Notes under the pieces: generated by a model
The model's input: only the letters and a program-made list of their open reading frames with translations
Told to the model about the DNA's origin: nothing
Databases searched by the model: none
DNA from: Chromatiaceae bacterium
Lineage (GTDB): Bacteria; Pseudomonadota; Gammaproteobacteria; Chromatiales; Chromatiaceae
Length of the DNA: 46,225 bases
Direction of reading: 5' to 3'
NCBI GenBank assembly: GCA_025458165.1
Contig: JALOTB010000033.1
Coordinates: 1 to 46,225 of the forward strand
Part shown: one piece after another, positions 1 through 8,978 of the stretch
How positions within the stretch are numbered: position 1 is the stretch's first letter
Layout of the letters: every line of letters begins with the position of its first letter
Position numbers and translations under genes: made by a program

Positions 1-1026
1 GTGGAGCGGATGGTGATGAACCTGGTGCGCGGGTTCGTGGAGCTGGGCCGCCGGGTGGACCTGGTGGTGATGCGCGCCGAGGGTCCGCACCTCACCGGGC
101 TGCCCGCCGAGGTCCGTCTGGTTCGGCTCGGTGTGCGGCACAGCCTGCTCGCTCCGCCGGCGCTCGCACGCTATCTGCGCCAGACGCGCCCGAGCGCATT
201 CCTCGCCGCCAAGGACCGCGCCGGGCGCGCGGCGGTGCTCGCCCGCGCGCTGGCCGGCACCGACACCCGCATCGTGCTGCGGCTCGGGACGAACCTGTCC
301 ACCGCCATGGCGAGTCGACCGGCGATCGCGCGCTGGCTGCGCTATTGGCCGATACGTCGGCTCTATCCGCGGGTGGACCAGATCGTGGCGGTCTCGCAGG
401 GCGTCGCGGAGGACACCGCCCAGATCGCACGCCTCCCCGCCAAGCGCATCCGCGTCATCCGCAACCCCGTGATCACGCCTGAGCTGGCCATGCTCGCCGC
501 CGCGCCCTGCCCGCATCCCTGGCTGGAGCCGGGACAGCCCCCGGTCATCCTGGGCATGGGGCGGCTGCAGCGCCAGAAGGACTTCCCGACCCTGCTGGGC
601 GAAGGCGGCGGCCGAGGTGGGCTGGAGGGACTGATCACGGGGCTGGGGATCGGGGGCGACGTCGACCTGCCGGGCTTCCAGGCCAACCCCTACGCCTATC
701 TCGCCCGCGCCGCGCTCTTTGTCCTGTCCTCGGCCTGGGAGGGCTCACCGAACGCGCTGGCCGAGGCGCTGGCGCTCGGCACCCCGGTGGTCTCGACCGA
801 CTGCCCGAGCGGCCCGCGCGAGCTGCTCGACGGCGGGCGCTTCGGCCCGCTCGTGCCAGTGGGCGAGGTCGCAGCGCTTGCTAAGGCGATCGCCGCCACC
901 CTCGATGAGCACCTGCTGCCGGTCGTACTCCAGGCCGCCGTGGCGGAGTACAGCCAGGGCGAGAGCGCCCGGCGGTATCTGGAGGTCCTGGAGCCGGCCC
1001 AGCCCGCATTCAGCCCGGACGGGTAA
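1..1026 (+). CDS. GT4 (group 1) glycosyltransferase, 5' end outside the window, internal deletion
   Basis: This is a GT-B fold sugar transferase of the GT4 family, likely acting in cell-surface glycan assembly at the inner membrane. The C-terminal donor-binding half shows the family signature: R188 and K193 in the '[12 protein letters not shown]' stretch, and an E-x7-E motif with E247 and E255 in '[12 protein letters not shown]'. The visible N-terminus starts inside the usual 'GG.ER(M/V)..NL..GL...GH.VDLV' element, so the true start and the glycine-rich loop lie upstream; the GTG at base 1 is not a credible start. After 'FPTL' (about residue 198) the protein jumps straight to 'LGEG'. About 18 residues (helix plus beta strand) that relatives have there are missing, in frame. 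The next 60 bases are unusually G-rich and replace expected Arg/Ala by Gly. It ends 17 bases inside the convergent Cys-cluster gene. Confidence 0.85.
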   Translation: MERMVMNLVRGFVELGRRVDLVVMRAEGPHLTGLPAEVRLVRLGVRHSLLAPPALARYLRQTRPSAFLAAKDRAGRAAVLARALAGTDTRIVLRLGTNLSTAMASRPAIARWLRYWPIRRLYPRVDQIVAVSQGVAEDTAQIARLPAKRIRVIRNPVITPELAMLAAAPCPHPWLEPGQPPVILGMGRLQRQKDFPTLLGEGGGRGGLEGLITGLGIGGDVDLPGFQANPYAYLARAALFVLSSAWEGSPNALAEALALGTPVVSTDCPSGPRELLDGGRFGPLVPVGEVAALAKAIAATLDEHLLPVVLQAAVAEYSQGESARRYLEVLEPAQPAFSPDG

Positions 1027-1282
1027 GGCGCTCCAGCTCGGCGAGGTGGGCAAGCGCCTCGTTGCGATCCTTCCCGCACATCGAAGGACTGGGTTGCAGG
1101 GACGCGCAGACCGCCGGGCGGCGGGGGTCGCCGAAGAGTCGGCAGCGGTCGTCGCCGTCGAGCTGCACGCAGCGCGCCCCGGCGGGTTTGCCGTCGGGCA
1201 TCCCGGGGATGGGGGAGGAGATCGACGGGGCGATGCAGCAGGCGCCGCAGCCCGGGCGGCAAGGGCTCTGGGTCGAGGTCAT
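1010..1282 (-). CDS. YkgJ-family cysteine-cluster protein
   Basis: A protein of about 90 residues of the YkgJ (UPF0153, zinc/iron-chelating) family, whose biochemical role is unknown. It has eight cysteines: C8, C12, C15 and C16 in 'CRPGCGACC', then C38, C47, C59 and C69. The '[19 protein letters not shown]' stretch and the 'RP.VC..L.PS..MC' C-terminal block are family hallmarks. I chose the ATG at 1282 because homologues begin shortly before the first Cys cluster; an in-frame ATG at 1336 would add 18 unconserved residues and run into the rpoH terminator hairpin. Its 3' end overlaps the glycosyltransferase by 17 bases, tail to tail. Confidence 0.8.
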   Translation of the reverse strand: MTSTQSPCRPGCGACCIAPSISSPIPGMPDGKPAGARCVQLDGDDRCRLFGDPRRPAVCASLQPSPSMCGKDRNEALAHLAELERLTRPG

Positions 1283-1317
1283 CACGCCGCCGAATCGCCT
1301 GTGGACCGCTGATGGCT

Positions 1318-1347
1318 GAAACGAAAGACCCGCCATGCGGCGGGTCT
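1318..1347 (-). terminator. Rho-independent terminator of rpoH
   Basis: A 9-bp perfect stem (1326-1334 pairing with 1339-1347, tetraloop at 1335-1338) is followed on the minus strand by a T-rich run reading TTTCGTTTCA. It lies 23 bases after the rpoH stop, the right place and orientation to end the ftsYEX-rpoH transcripts. The plus strand shows no T tract, so it should act mainly in the minus direction. Confidence 0.75.
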
Positions 1348-1369
1348 CTCAGGGTGTCGGGCCGATCGC

Positions 1370-2209
1370 TCAGACCTCGAGCTGGACGCGGAGCTTGCGC
1401 ATCGCGTTCTTCTCAATCTGGCGGATGCGCTCGGCGGAGACGTTGAACTGCTGCGCGAGCTCGTGCAGCGTCTGCTTTTTCTCCGCCAGCCAGCGGGCCT
1501 GGAGGATGATCTTGCTGCGGTCGTCCAGACCCTCCAGCGCGGCGAACAGGCGCTCGCGACGGTCGGTCGCGGTGTCCTCGCGCTCGAGCTGGGTGGCCGG
1601 CTCCATGCGCATGTCGGGCAGATAGGTCGACGGGGCGGCCGGGCCCTCGTCGTCGTCGCTGTCGTCGCCGTCGAAGGCGAGGTCCTGGTTGGCCAGCCGC
1701 GCCTCCATCTCCAGCACCGTCTCGGGCTTGACGCCGAGCTCTTCGGCGACGCCCAAGACCTCCTCGCGCGAGAACCAGCCGAGTCGCTTCTTGGCGCTGC
1801 GCAGGTTGAAGAAGAGCTTGCGCTGGGCCTTGGTGGTGGCGACCTTGACGATGCGCCAGTTGCGCAGGATGTACTCGTGGATCTCGGCGCGGATCCAGTG
1901 CACCGCGAAAGAGACGAGACGCACGCCGACGTCGGGCTCGAAACGGCGCACGGCCTTCATCAGCCCGACCGAACCCTCCTGGATCAGATCTGGCAGCGGG
2001 AGCCCGTAGCCCAGGTAGCCGCGGGCGATGCGGATGACGAAGCGCAGATGGGAAAGGACCAGGCGCTGCGCCGCCGCCATGTCATTGTGGTCGCGCAGCC
2101 GGAGCGCCAGGCTGCGCTCTTCTTCCGGCGTCAGGACCGGAATCTGGTAGGCAGCATTGATGTAGGCATCGATGTTCCCCGTGGGGAGGAGCGCGAGGTC
2201 TTTGTTCAT
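1370..2209 (-). CDS. rpoH: RNA polymerase heat-shock sigma factor sigma-32
   Basis: Sigma-70-family factor directing RNA polymerase to heat-shock promoters. The 279-residue length is typical. Region 2 (about 50-120) includes '[24 protein letters not shown]'. The diagnostic RpoH box 'QRKLFFNLR' is at residues 129-137, and the region 4.2 helix-turn-helix '[20 protein letters not shown]' is near the C-terminus. I chose the ATG at 2209 because '[17 protein letters not shown]' matches the usual N-terminus; the open frame runs 48 codons further upstream without family similarity. An acidic linker '[10 protein letters not shown]' sits between regions 3 and 4. It is last in the conserved ftsY-ftsE-ftsX-rpoH order, with about 220 bases after ftsX, so it probably also has its own promoter. 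Confidence 0.96.
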   Translation of the reverse strand: MNKDLALLPTGNIDAYINAAYQIPVLTPEEERSLALRLRDHNDMAAAQRLVLSHLRFVIRIARGYLGYGLPLPDLIQEGSVGLMKAVRRFEPDVGVRLVSFAVHWIRAEIHEYILRNWRIVKVATTKAQRKLFFNLRSAKKRLGWFSREEVLGVAEELGVKPETVLEMEARLANQDLAFDGDDSDDDEGPAAPSTYLPDMRMEPATQLEREDTATDRRERLFAALEGLDDRSKIILQARWLAEKKQTLHELAQQFNVSAERIRQIEKNAMRKLRVQLEV

Positions 2210-2241
2210 GTGCCAATACCCTAGTAGTTTTCTCGGGAAAT

Positions 2242-2271
2242 AGCCTAGCACTAAGCCAGGAAAAAACGCAA
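2242..2271 (-). promoter_or_regulatory. Candidate rpoH promoter
   Basis: On the minus strand, TTGCGT (2271-2266) and TAGGCT (2247-2242) are spaced by 18 bases. Transcription would start near 2235, giving a leader of about 25 bases before the rpoH ATG. The match to the sigma-70 consensus is only partial. The support is mainly spacing and position in the ftsX-rpoH gap, so this is a guess rather than an identification. Confidence 0.3.
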
Positions 2272-2432
2272 CTGCCGACATGCGCATTGAGATCGGCAGC
2301 GAGACGGAAAGTTCCACCGGGGCGAGCGGTGCGCCCGAGGGGGAACCGGCCATACAAACCTGTTCAGGGTTTGTTCAGGGCCGAAGGGCCAACTCGCGGC
2401 AACGGAAATTACCCCAGATCCTACTCGGAAAA

Positions 2433-3419
2433 TCAGTGTGGCTCAATGGCAGCCAGGTGTCGGTTGACCGAGATCCAGCTCCCGAGGAGACCGAGCAGGG
2501 CGCTCCCGCCGAGCAGCGCGAGCAGGGCCAATGGTCCCAGGCCGGCAAGCGGGAACTGGGCGTGGTAGAGGGCCGCGAGGCGGGTGACCGGCCCTTGCAG
2601 CAGCAACAGCCCGACGGCGATCAGGACCCAGGCCGCGAGCCCACCGAGCAGCCCGTACCAGGCCCCGGCGTAGAGGAAGGGCCGGCGGATAAAGGCGGGG
2701 GTCGCCCCGACCAGCTCCATGATCTCGATCTCGCCGCGACGATTCTCGATCTCCAGCCGGATGGTGTTGCCGATCACCAAGAGGACCGCGAGCGCCAGCC
2801 CCGCGCCGAGGATCAGCACCCCCTGGCGGATGAGATCGACGACCGCCTGGAAGCGTCGCATCCACTGGGTGTCCAGGCGCGCCAGATCGACCTCGGCGAG
2901 CCCGGCGAGCTCCTCGCGCAGGCGCTCCAGGGCATCGGGGGCATTGACATCAGCGGTCGGCTGCAACGCCAGCACCCAGGGCAACGGGTTCTCGCCGAGC
3001 AGCCCGATGGCGTCGGCGAACCCCGCACCCGCCTCGCGCAGCTCCACCAGGGCATCGTCCGGGCCGATCAACCGCACCTCCGCGACCTCGGGACGGGCCC
3101 TCAGGGCGTCGGCGAGCCCCGCGGCCTGGGCCTCGGCCATATCGGTGCGGAGAAAGAGCGAGAGCCCGGCGGTCTGCTCCCAGCCTGTGCTCAGCAGGCT
3201 CAGGTTGCGCGTCAGGGCATAGAGCCCCCCCGGCAGGGCCAGCGCCATGCCGATCACGGCGACCGTCATCAGCGTGGGCAGGGGGGTGCGCATCAGCCGT
3301 CCCAGGCTGGCAACGGCCCCTTGCAGGTGGTGGCTCGCCCAGATGCCGGGCAGCCGCCACAGACGCAAGGGGATGCGCGAGCGCCGGCGCGGCGCTGGGC
3401 GGCGCTGCGGCCTCCTCAC
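2433..3419 (-). CDS. ftsX: Cell-division ABC transporter permease FtsX
   Basis: Integral-membrane partner of FtsE in the divisome, coupling ATP hydrolysis to periplasmic murein hydrolase activation. The 328-residue protein has a basic cytoplasmic N-terminus, a first membrane helix around 'LPTLMTVAVIGMALALPGGLYAL', and a periplasmic domain containing 'LSLFLRTDMAEAQAAGLADAL'. The C-terminal FtsX domain has three more membrane segments and the conserved 'NTIRLEIENRRGEIEIMELVGA' coupling region. Start is GTG at 3419; GTGA overlaps the ftsE stop by 4 bases, implying translational coupling. Confidence 0.95.
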   Translation of the reverse strand: MRRPQRRPAPRRRSRIPLRLWRLPGIWASHHLQGAVASLGRLMRTPLPTLMTVAVIGMALALPGGLYALTRNLSLLSTGWEQTAGLSLFLRTDMAEAQAAGLADALRARPEVAEVRLIGPDDALVELREAGAGFADAIGLLGENPLPWVLALQPTADVNAPDALERLREELAGLAEVDLARLDTQWMRRFQAVVDLIRQGVLILGAGLALAVLLVIGNTIRLEIENRRGEIEIMELVGATPAFIRRPFLYAGAWYGLLGGLAAWVLIAVGLLLLQGPVTRLAALYHAQFPLAGLGPLALLALLGGSALLGLLGSWISVNRHLAAIEPH

Positions 3420-4087
3420 GATCTCGGCCCCGTGTCGCGGGTCAGGCGGCCGGCGCCGAGGGTGAAGGTGCGATACGGTAGGGTCGCGATCAGGGCGAGG
3501 TCGTGGCTCGCGATCAGCACGGTGACACCGACCTGGTTGAAGCGCTCGAAGAGGCCCATGATCTCGCGCGACAGGTCGGGGTCGAGGTTGCCGGTTGGCT
3601 CGTCGGCGAGGACCAGTGGCGGGCGGCCGACAACCGCGCGGGCGATCCCGACGCGCTGCTGCTCGCCGCTGGAGAGGGTCACCGGAAAGGACCGTTCCTT
3701 GCGCAAGAGCCCCACCTGATCGAGCGCGGCACGCACCCGCCGCCCGATCTCCTTGTGCCCGAGCCCGGAGACGACCAGCGGCAGGGCGACGTTGTCGAAC
3801 ACGGTGCGGTCGGGCAGCAGGCGGTGGTCCTGGAAGATCATTCCCACCTCCCGGCGGTGCAGCGGGACGCGCCGCATCGGCAACCGGCCAAGATTGCGCC
3901 CGCGCACCGTGACCAGGCCGCGGGTGGGCCGCTCCAAGAGCCCGATGAGGCGCAGGAGCGTACTCTTGCCGGCCCCGGAGTGACCGGTGAGGAATGCCAT
4001 CTCACCGGCCGCGAGCTCGAAGCTCACATCGGCGATGGCATCACCGCTCTCCGGATAGCGCTTGGTGACGTGCTCGAAGCGGATCAT
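3416..4087 (-). CDS. ftsE: Cell-division ATP-binding protein FtsE
   Basis: ABC ATPase of the FtsEX divisome complex, 223 residues as usual. Walker A 'GHSGAGKST' is at 35-43, the Q-loop Gln86 is in 'MIFQDHRLL', the signature 'LSSGEQQ' is at 138-144, Walker B 'LVLADEP' is at 158-164 and the switch His195 is in 'ASHD'. 'GMIFQDHRLLPDRTVFDNVALPL' is typical of FtsE rather than of other small ABC proteins. The gene follows ftsY after 93 bases and overlaps ftsX by 4 bases. Confidence 0.96.
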   Translation of the reverse strand: MIRFEHVTKRYPESGDAIADVSFELAAGEMAFLTGHSGAGKSTLLRLIGLLERPTRGLVTVRGRNLGRLPMRRVPLHRREVGMIFQDHRLLPDRTVFDNVALPLVVSGLGHKEIGRRVRAALDQVGLLRKERSFPVTLSSGEQQRVGIARAVVGRPPLVLADEPTGNLDPDLSREIMGLFERFNQVGVTVLIASHDLALIATLPYRTFTLGAGRLTRDTGPRS

Positions 4088-4180
4088 GCGGACACCAGGA
4101 TCGGTCCGCCAACCAACCCGAGAGAATGCGTATCAGGCGGGGCGACCGGTACAGGCGCCCCGGCCGTGCGCTTTGCCCCG

Positions 4181-5167
4181 TCAGGCTTGGGCGCGCCCGA
4201 ACAGGGCATCGAGAAACTCCTCGGGCTCGAAGGGGCGCAGGTCGTCGATCGTCTCTCCGACCCCGATGAAGCGGATGGGCACACGCAGGCGCTCGGCGAT
4301 CGCGAACAGGATGCCACCCTTGGCGGTGCCGTCGAGCTTGGTCAGCGTGATCCCGGTGAGCGGGATGGCGCGGTTGAACTCCAGGGCCTGGTTGAGCGCG
4401 TTCTGCCCAGTGGTCGCGTCGACCACCAGCATCACCTCGTGCGGGGCATCGGGGTCGATCTTCTTCATCACCCGGGCGATCTTGGTCAGCTCCTCCATCA
4501 GGTTGCTCTTGGTGTGCAAACGCCCGGCGGTATCGGCGATGAGCACGTCGACCCCGCGAGCGGTGGCGGCCTGCAGGGCGTCGTAGATCACCGAGGCCGA
4601 GTCCGCCCCGCTGTGCTGGGCGATCACCGGGACCCGGTTGCGCTCTCCCCAGGTCTCGAGCTGCTCGATCGCGGCCGCGCGGAAGGTGTCGCCGGCCGCG
4701 AGCATGACACTGTTGCCCTCCTCTTGCAGGCGCTTGGCGAGCTTGCCGATCGTGGTGGTCTTTCCGGTCCCGTTCACGCCAACCATCAGGATCACCTGCG
4801 GGCGCCCCGCCGCGGGCTGGCGCACCGGCTGATCGCAGCGGTGGAGGATGGCCGCGAGCTCCTCGCGCAGGGCCTGCATCAGGACCTGAGGGTCGGAGAG
4901 CTCGTGGCGCGCCACCCGCGCGCTCAGGTCCTCGATGATCAGGCGCGTGGCGTCGACGCCGACGTCGGCGGTGATCAGCAGGGTCTCTAGCTCGTCGAGC
5001 AGGTCCTGGTCGATGCGCTTGCGACCGCGGATGAGGTCGCGCACATCGGTATTGAGGATGGCGCGGGTGCGCGCCAGCCCCTCACGCAACCGGCCGAGCA
5101 TCCCGCCGCGCTCGGCGGGCATGCCGAGGGGCGCGGGCTCTTGCTTTCTCTTGCCGAAACCGAACAT
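4181..5167 (-). CDS. ftsY: Signal recognition particle receptor FtsY
   Basis: SRP-family GTPase that docks SRP-ribosome complexes at the inner membrane. It comprises N and G domains with G1 'GVNGTGKTT' (130-138), 'DTAGRLHT' (212-219), 'TKLDGTAKGG' (276-285) and the C-terminal 'GVGE..DDL.PF....F...LF' ending. At 328 residues it lacks the long acidic A domain of the E. coli protein; the N-terminal 'MFGFGKRK' patch may help membrane association. It heads the ftsYEX-rpoH cluster and is divergent from the M16 peptidase genes, with about 200 bases between the start codons. Confidence 0.96.
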   Translation of the reverse strand: MFGFGKRKQEPAPLGMPAERGGMLGRLREGLARTRAILNTDVRDLIRGRKRIDQDLLDELETLLITADVGVDATRLIIEDLSARVARHELSDPQVLMQALREELAAILHRCDQPVRQPAAGRPQVILMVGVNGTGKTTTIGKLAKRLQEEGNSVMLAAGDTFRAAAIEQLETWGERNRVPVIAQHSGADSASVIYDALQAATARGVDVLIADTAGRLHTKSNLMEELTKIARVMKKIDPDAPHEVMLVVDATTGQNALNQALEFNRAIPLTGITLTKLDGTAKGGILFAIAERLRVPIRFIGVGETIDDLRPFEPEEFLDALFGRAQA

Positions 5168-5365
5168 CGGGGGCGTTGGCGTCTGCGCTGGGGGAACCGA
5201 AGGCCGCGGTCCTTGGTCAGCATGCCTCGTGAATGGGGAGGTTGGTGCCCGGGCGACCGGCCGCCTCCCCCCGGGCGCGCCTCGCTCGGTTGCGAAGGAC
5301 CGGCGCGGACGCTCATGCTAGCAAAAGCCACAGACTGCGTCCCCCGCGGTCAGATAGGAGTCTCC

Positions 5366-6733
5366 ATGAAACGAACACTGATCGCGCTCGCCCTCGCGCT
5401 GCCCCTGGCGGCCGCGGCCTCGGTCCCGGTGCACGAGGCCGTGCTGGACAACGGACTCAAGGTCCTGGTCAGGCCCGACCGCCGCGCCCCCATCGTCACC
5501 TCCCAGGTCTGGTACAGGGTCGGCTCGAGCTACGAGTATGGAGGCGTCACCGGCGTCTCCCACGTCCTTGAGCACATGATGTTCAAGGGCACCGAGAAGC
5601 TCGCGCCGGGCGAGTTCTCGCGCATCATCGCCGAGCACGGCGGGAGCGAGAACGCCTTCACCGGCCGCGACTACACCGCCTATTTCCAGACCCTCGCCAG
5701 CGACCGCCTGCCTATCGCCTTGGAGCTGGAGGCCGAGCGCATGCGCAACCTCGCGCTGCCCGAGGAGGAGTTCCTGAAGGAGCTGGAGGTCGTCAAAGAG
5801 GAGCGCCGACAACGCACCGAGGACGACCCCCAGTCGCTCACCTTCGAGCAGTTCAACGCCACCGCCTGGGAGGCCTCGCCCTACCGCATCCCGGTGATCG
5901 GCTGGGCCAGCGACCTGGAGTCGCTCAGCGTCGACGACCTGCGCTACTGGTATCAGAAGTGGTACGCACCCAACAACGCGACCCTGGTCGTGGTCGGTGA
6001 CGTCGACCCCGATGAAGTCATCGCGCTGGCCAAAGAGCACTTCGGGCCGCTGAAGCCCGAGCAGGTCGGTACGCCCAAGCCCCGCTCCGAGCCGACCCAG
6101 CGCGGGGAGAAGCGACTGACCGTGAAGGCCCCCGCCAAGGAGCCCTATCTCCTCATGGGCTACAAGACCACTGGGCTGGCGACCGCCGAGGCCGACTGGG
6201 AGCCCTACGCGCTGGAGATGCTGGCCTCGGTCCTCGACGGCGGATCCAGCACCCGGCTGAGCCGCGAGCTGGTGCGCGGTGCGCGGGTCGCGGCCGATAC
6301 CAGCGCGAGCTACAGCGCGTTTTCGCGTCTCCCCGAGATGCTCCTGCTCGACGGCACCCCGGCCAAGGGGCGGACGGTCGGGGAGCTGGAGGCGGCGCTG
6401 CGCGCGCAGGTCGAGCGCCTGCAAACCGAGCCCGTCGGCGCCGAGGAGCTCGAGCGCATCCGAACCCAGCTCATCGCCGGCAAGGTCTACGAGCTCGACT
6501 CGGTGTTCTACCAGGCAATGCAGCTCGGCAAGCTGGAGACCGTCGGTCTCGGCTGGCGGCTGGTCGACGAGTACGTCGAGCACTTGAGCCGGATCACCCC
6601 CGAGCAGATCCAGGCGGTCGCCCAAAAGTACCTCACCCCCGACAACCTGACCGTCGCCGTGCTGGAGCCTCAGCCAATGGACGGCAAAGCGCCGCGCGCG
6701 GCCGCGGCCGGAGGGCATGCCCGTGATTTTTGA
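5366..6733 (+). CDS. M16-family zinc metallopeptidase (catalytic partner), exported
   Basis: Pitrilysin/mitochondrial-processing-peptidase-like protease of 455 residues. A signal peptide covers about residues 1-18. The inverted zinc motif H66-x-x-E69-H70 is in 'GVSHVLEHMMFKGTE', and the distal glutamate ligand is in 'EVVKEERR' (E145/E146). I chose the ATG at 5366 because a strong Shine-Dalgarno (AGGAG, 5356-5360) sits 5 bases before it and it begins the signal peptide; the frame is open further upstream without similarity. The C-terminal half lacks the Arg/Tyr substrate pair that the next gene has. The stop overlaps the next start by 17 bases. Paired active/inactive M16 subunits like these act as heterodimers in other bacteria, so a periplasmic peptidase dimer is inferred. 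Confidence 0.92.
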   Translation: MKRTLIALALALPLAAAASVPVHEAVLDNGLKVLVRPDRRAPIVTSQVWYRVGSSYEYGGVTGVSHVLEHMMFKGTEKLAPGEFSRIIAEHGGSENAFTGRDYTAYFQTLASDRLPIALELEAERMRNLALPEEEFLKELEVVKEERRQRTEDDPQSLTFEQFNATAWEASPYRIPVIGWASDLESLSVDDLRYWYQKWYAPNNATLVVVGDVDPDEVIALAKEHFGPLKPEQVGTPKPRSEPTQRGEKRLTVKAPAKEPYLLMGYKTTGLATAEADWEPYALEMLASVLDGGSSTRLSRELVRGARVAADTSASYSAFSRLPEMLLLDGTPAKGRTVGELEAALRAQVERLQTEPVGAEELERIRTQLIAGKVYELDSVFYQAMQLGKLETVGLGWRLVDEYVEHLSRITPEQIQAVAQKYLTPDNLTVAVLEPQPMDGKAPRAAAAGGHARDF

Positions 6734-8075
6734 CCGCCAACGCCTGCTCGCCGCCAGCCTCGGCCTGGTCGCACTCGCGCTCGCCCCGATCGCGGGCGCG
6801 GTCCCGCAGATCCAGACCTGGGAGACAGCGAACGGCGCCCGGGTGCTGTTCGTGCCCGCGCCCGATCTCCCGATGATCGACGTGCGCGTGGTCTTCGAAG
6901 CCGGCAGCGCCCGCGACGCCGGGCGCGACGGGCTCGCCTCGCTGACCGCCAACCTACTCGACCAGGGCGCCGGGGCCTGGGATGCCAACACCCTGGCGGA
7001 GCGACTGGAGTCGGTCGGGGCGCAGCTCAGCACTGGGGCGCTGCGCGACATGGCATTCGTATCGGTCCGCTCCCTGACGCAGAGCCCGGCGCTCGATACC
7101 GCCCTGGAGACCATGGCCGCGGTGCTGGCCGAGCCCCGCTTCGCCGCCGAGGACTTCGAGCGGGTGCGCCAGAACACCCTGGTCGCCCTGCGCCAGGAGG
7201 AGCAGGACCCGGCCAGCGTCGGGCAGAAGGCGTTCTACCGCCGCATCTTCGGGGAGCACCCGTACGCCAGCCACCCGAGCGGTACGCCCGAGTCCGTCGC
7301 CGCCCTCACCCGCGACGACTTGGCTGCCTTCCATCGCGAGCACTACGTCGGGCGCAACGCCGTGGTGGCGATGGTCGGGGCGCTCGACCGCCGGCAGGCC
7401 GAGGCGATCGCCGAGCGGGTCACCGCCGGGCTCGCGCCTGGTTCCGCGGCACCGGCGATCCCACCGGTCCCGGACCTCGGCAGTGCCGCCGTCGAGCAGC
7501 TCGACTTCCCCTCCACCCAGACCCACATCTATGCCGGCCAGCCCGGCATGAGCCGGGACGACCCCGACTATTTCGCGCTCTACGTCGGCAATCACATCCT
7601 CGGCGGCAGCGGGCTGGTGTCGCTGCTGATGGAGGAGGTACGCGAGAAACGCGGGCTCTCCTACAGCGTCTACAGCTATTTCCTGCCGATGTCGCAGCGT
7701 GGGCCCTTCCTGATGGGGCTCTCGACCAAGAACGAGCAGGCCGAGGCGGCCCGCACCGTGCTGATGGACACGATGCGGCGCTTCCGCGAGGAGGGACCCA
7801 CCGAGGCCGAGCTCAACGCCGCGATCAAGAACCTCACCGGCGGATTCCCGCTGCGCATCGCGAGCAACGCGAAGATCGTCGAGCAACTGGCGATGATGGG
7901 CTTCTACCGGCTGCCGCTCGACTACCTGGACACCTTCACCGATCAGGTCGCCGCGGTCAGTGCCGAGGACATCCGCGATGCCTTCAAACGCCGCGTCGAC
8001 CCGGAGCACTTCGCCACCGTGATCGTCGGCCCGCGCCCGGGGCAGGTCGCGAGCGCCGCCGTGCCGGGCGGCTGA
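6717..8075 (+). CDS. M16-family peptidase-like protein without zinc motif (non-catalytic partner)
   Basis: A 452-residue M16 protein with a signal peptide ('LLAASLGLVALALAPIAGA'). The HxxEH site is replaced by 'LASLTANLL', so it cannot bind the catalytic zinc. It keeps the C-terminal 'EEVREKRGLSYSVYSYF' block that supplies substrate-binding Arg and Tyr in two-subunit M16 enzymes, complementary to the preceding gene. The ATG lies inside the preceding gene (17-base overlap), which suggests coupled, stoichiometric synthesis. Confidence 0.92.
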   Translation: MPVIFDRQRLLAASLGLVALALAPIAGAVPQIQTWETANGARVLFVPAPDLPMIDVRVVFEAGSARDAGRDGLASLTANLLDQGAGAWDANTLAERLESVGAQLSTGALRDMAFVSVRSLTQSPALDTALETMAAVLAEPRFAAEDFERVRQNTLVALRQEEQDPASVGQKAFYRRIFGEHPYASHPSGTPESVAALTRDDLAAFHREHYVGRNAVVAMVGALDRRQAEAIAERVTAGLAPGSAAPAIPPVPDLGSAAVEQLDFPSTQTHIYAGQPGMSRDDPDYFALYVGNHILGGSGLVSLLMEEVREKRGLSYSVYSYFLPMSQRGPFLMGLSTKNEQAEAARTVLMDTMRRFREEGPTEAELNAAIKNLTGGFPLRIASNAKIVEQLAMMGFYRLPLDYLDTFTDQVAAVSAEDIRDAFKRRVDPEHFATVIVGPRPGQVASAAVPGG

Positions 8076-8118
8076 CGCGATCCGGGTCGCGACACTGGCC
8101 CCGGCGATCTCGGCGCGA

Positions 8119-8721
8119 TTGCGTAACCAGCCCCCCCATCGACCGGGCGGAAGCGGCCGGATCCGGATCATCGCCGGGCGCTACCGGGGGCGAAGGCTCC
8201 CGGTGGCCGCGATGCCCGGTCTGCGCCCGACCCCGGACCGTGTCCGCGAGACGGTTTTCAACTGGCTCGCCCCGGTGATCGAGGGGGCGCGCTGCCTCGA
8301 CGCCTTCGCCGGGAGCGGCGCCCTGGGCTTCGAAGCGGCCTCCCGCGGGGCGCGCGAGGTGCTGATGCTAGAGCGGTCCGCGCCGGTCGCGCGTCTGCTG
8401 GCGGAGAACGCCCGCCGGCTCGGGGCCTCCGAGGTTCGCGTCGAGCAGACGGACGCCATGGCCCGCCTGGCCGGATTGGGCAGGCCCTTCGACATCGTCT
8501 TTCTTGACCCACCCTTCGCCGACGGACTGCTCGAAGGGGCCTGCGCGCTCCTGAGCCGCAACGGCTGGCTGGCGCCGAACGCCTGGGTCTACCTGGAGGC
8601 CAGGGCGCGACCGGGCCTGCCGCCGCTGCCGGCGGGCTGGCACCCGCACCGCGACCAGCAGGCCGGTGAGGTCCGCTACGCGCTCGTCGCCGTCGAGTCC
8701 GGGACCGCGCCAGACGCCTGA
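8119..8721 (+). CDS. rsmD: 16S rRNA (guanine966-N2)-methyltransferase RsmD
   Basis: SAM-dependent methylation of G966 in 16S rRNA. The 200-residue protein has the N-terminal 'RIRIIAGRYRGRRLPV' and 'RPTPDRVRETVFNWL' blocks, SAM motif I 'DAFAGSGALG' (61-70) and the catalytic 'DPPF' (130-133). The only plausible start before the conserved 'IRIIAG' block is TTG at 8119, without a clear ribosome-binding site. Placement next to M16 peptidase genes and divergent ftsY is a common gammaproteobacterial arrangement. The usual coaD neighbour is absent. Confidence 0.93.
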   Translation: MRNQPPHRPGGSGRIRIIAGRYRGRRLPVAAMPGLRPTPDRVRETVFNWLAPVIEGARCLDAFAGSGALGFEAASRGAREVLMLERSAPVARLLAENARRLGASEVRVEQTDAMARLAGLGRPFDIVFLDPPFADGLLEGACALLSRNGWLAPNAWVYLEARARPGLPPLPAGWHPHRDQQAGEVRYALVAVESGTAPDA

Positions 8722-8978
8722 CCTGGATCGACGCCGCCGGCGCGGCTTCCGAGGCCCGGTCTCCGACGGCTTGGCGGCAGCAGTCCTGGGGGAAGCGCGC
8801 ACCCCCGCCCAGCCGTCCGCCCAGCGCCGGCGCCAGTCCGGCCAAGTCCGCCCCCGCGCGAAAGACCGCATAACTGGCACGTGAAATGCGATCTGCGATC
8901 CGTGTCACCATTGGTTGGGGTGCGCGCCCCTACACTCGCTGCAGCGATCCTAAGCCACCATTCGGAGGAGCAGTCCAG

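Noticed and set aside
2280..3719. Long plus-strand open frame opposite ftsX/ftsE
   Set aside because: No family features; ftsX and ftsE on the minus strand are unmistakable. High GC makes long antisense frames common.
3503..4990. Long plus-strand open frame opposite ftsE and ftsY
   Set aside because: Shadow of conserved minus-strand genes; composition typical of reverse reading.
8931..8936. TACACT as -10 box for the ODP gene with TTGGTT (8911-8916) as -35
   Set aside because: Spacing is only 14 bases; not good enough to list as a promoter.
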